Positions 33,131-33,449 of a DNA stretch of 33,449 nucleotides are shown here, piece after piece (positions within the stretch are counted from its first letter, which is position 1; each line of letters opens with the position of its first letter). The stretch lies in contig JALHNX010000041.1 of the NCBI GenBank assembly GCA_022843305.1, forward strand, positions 1-33,449, read 5' to 3'. This DNA is from Pyrinomonadaceae bacterium. Lineage in GTDB: Bacteria > Acidobacteriota > Blastocatellia > Pyrinomonadales > Pyrinomonadaceae. The notes beneath the pieces were generated by a model. That model worked only from the letters and a program-made list of their open reading frames with translations, was not told the origin of the DNA and made no database searches. The translations under genes were made by a program, and so were the position numbers.

Positions 33131-33449
33131 ATGAAAACAATCAACCAGGACGATTTTACAAATTCGCTGTTCGCTCTTTTGAAGGAAACTTTCGAAAGCA
33201 CGAACACGGCTTTCGGCACGATGTATCTCGACGCAGGCACGGGATTTTTCGATACGATTGAAAGCATTGACGCGGAAAAGGCTTCGCGTTCGGTTGCCGA
33301 AGGCAGCACGACGATTGCCGCGCATTGCGAACACGTGCGGTTTTATCTCGAATTTCTGAGCAATTATATGAACGAAAAATTCACGATGGTTGATTGGAAA
33401 GACAGTTGGAAAACGAAAACCGTTGACGAAGCCGAATGGAACAGCTTAC
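33131..33449 (+). CDS. DinB-like four-helix protein (partial, C-terminus off the right edge)
   Basis: The frame from the ATG at 33131 is open to the window end, 106 residues. It is predicted to be helical, and the segment STTIAAHCEHVRFYLEFLSNYM matches the second helix of DinB/YfiT-like proteins, where the His binds a metal. Such proteins are often thiol-dependent transferases or of unknown function. The ribosome-binding site is not obvious. The final residues visible are VDEAEWNSL. Only part of the domain is in the window, so the call is tentative. Confidence 0.6.
   Translation, partial: MKTINQDDFTNSLFALLKETFESTNTAFGTMYLDAGTGFFDTIESIDAEKASRSVAEGSTTIAAHCEHVRFYLEFLSNYMNEKFTMVDWKDSWKTKTVDEAEWNSL

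Overview
The window looks like a chromosomal segment of an Acidobacteriota bacterium, most likely class Blastocatellia (Pyrinomonadaceae-like). This is inferred from a 1284-residue Oar-type TonB-dependent receptor with a carboxypeptidase-regulatory N-terminus, a type-IV-pilus-class chemosensory operon with a TPR/response-regulator fusion, Rex, the rpmE / DUF1385 / prfA neighbourhood, and AT-rich intergenic inverted repeats. No rRNA or tRNA gene and no CRISPR array was seen.

Layout. Positions 1-2645 (minus strand): the start of a class II aldolase, a TonB-C protein, two small membrane-anchored proteins and the redox repressor Rex. Positions 2796-5067 (plus): a small protein, a retropepsin-like aspartic protease, ruvA and ruvB, very tightly packed. 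Positions 5206-9699 (plus): an alpha/beta hydrolase, a secreted beta-helix protein, a secreted unknown and a short-chain dehydrogenase, separated by hairpin-forming repeats. Positions 9701-12369: a foreign-looking block with all genes on the minus strand (BrnT/BrnA toxin-antitoxin, a secreted unknown, a SUKH-like protein). Each unit is followed by an attC-like site, so I read the block as an integron cassette array without an integrase (a CALIN). Positions 12516-21862 (minus): a five-gene chemosensory operon transcribed as TPR-zinc ribbon-REC, CheW, receptor, receptor, hybrid CheA. Positions 22135-27139 (plus): a thioredoxin-reductase-like flavoprotein without its cysteine pair, then the Oar-like receptor and its terminator. 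Positions 27208-30849 (minus): histidine phosphatase, prfA, DUF1385 protein, a DUF421 remnant and rpmE. Positions 31045-32954 (minus): a PIN toxin with its probable antitoxin and a methyltransferase. At 33131 a DinB-like gene runs off the right edge.

Most notable are two things. The first is the attC-bounded array at 9701-12369, with an attI-like junction at its entry end. The second is a set of long inverted repeats whose arms are tandem 7-bp units (9-bp in one case) of several unrelated sequences: CATTYTN, TGATAWT, GAGTCGA, GCGGATT and GTTYRTAGA. They occupy many intergenic gaps, and two have landed in frame inside cheA at interdomain linkers. The palindromic sequences and site similarities were read by eye; no alignment, folding or database search was run.
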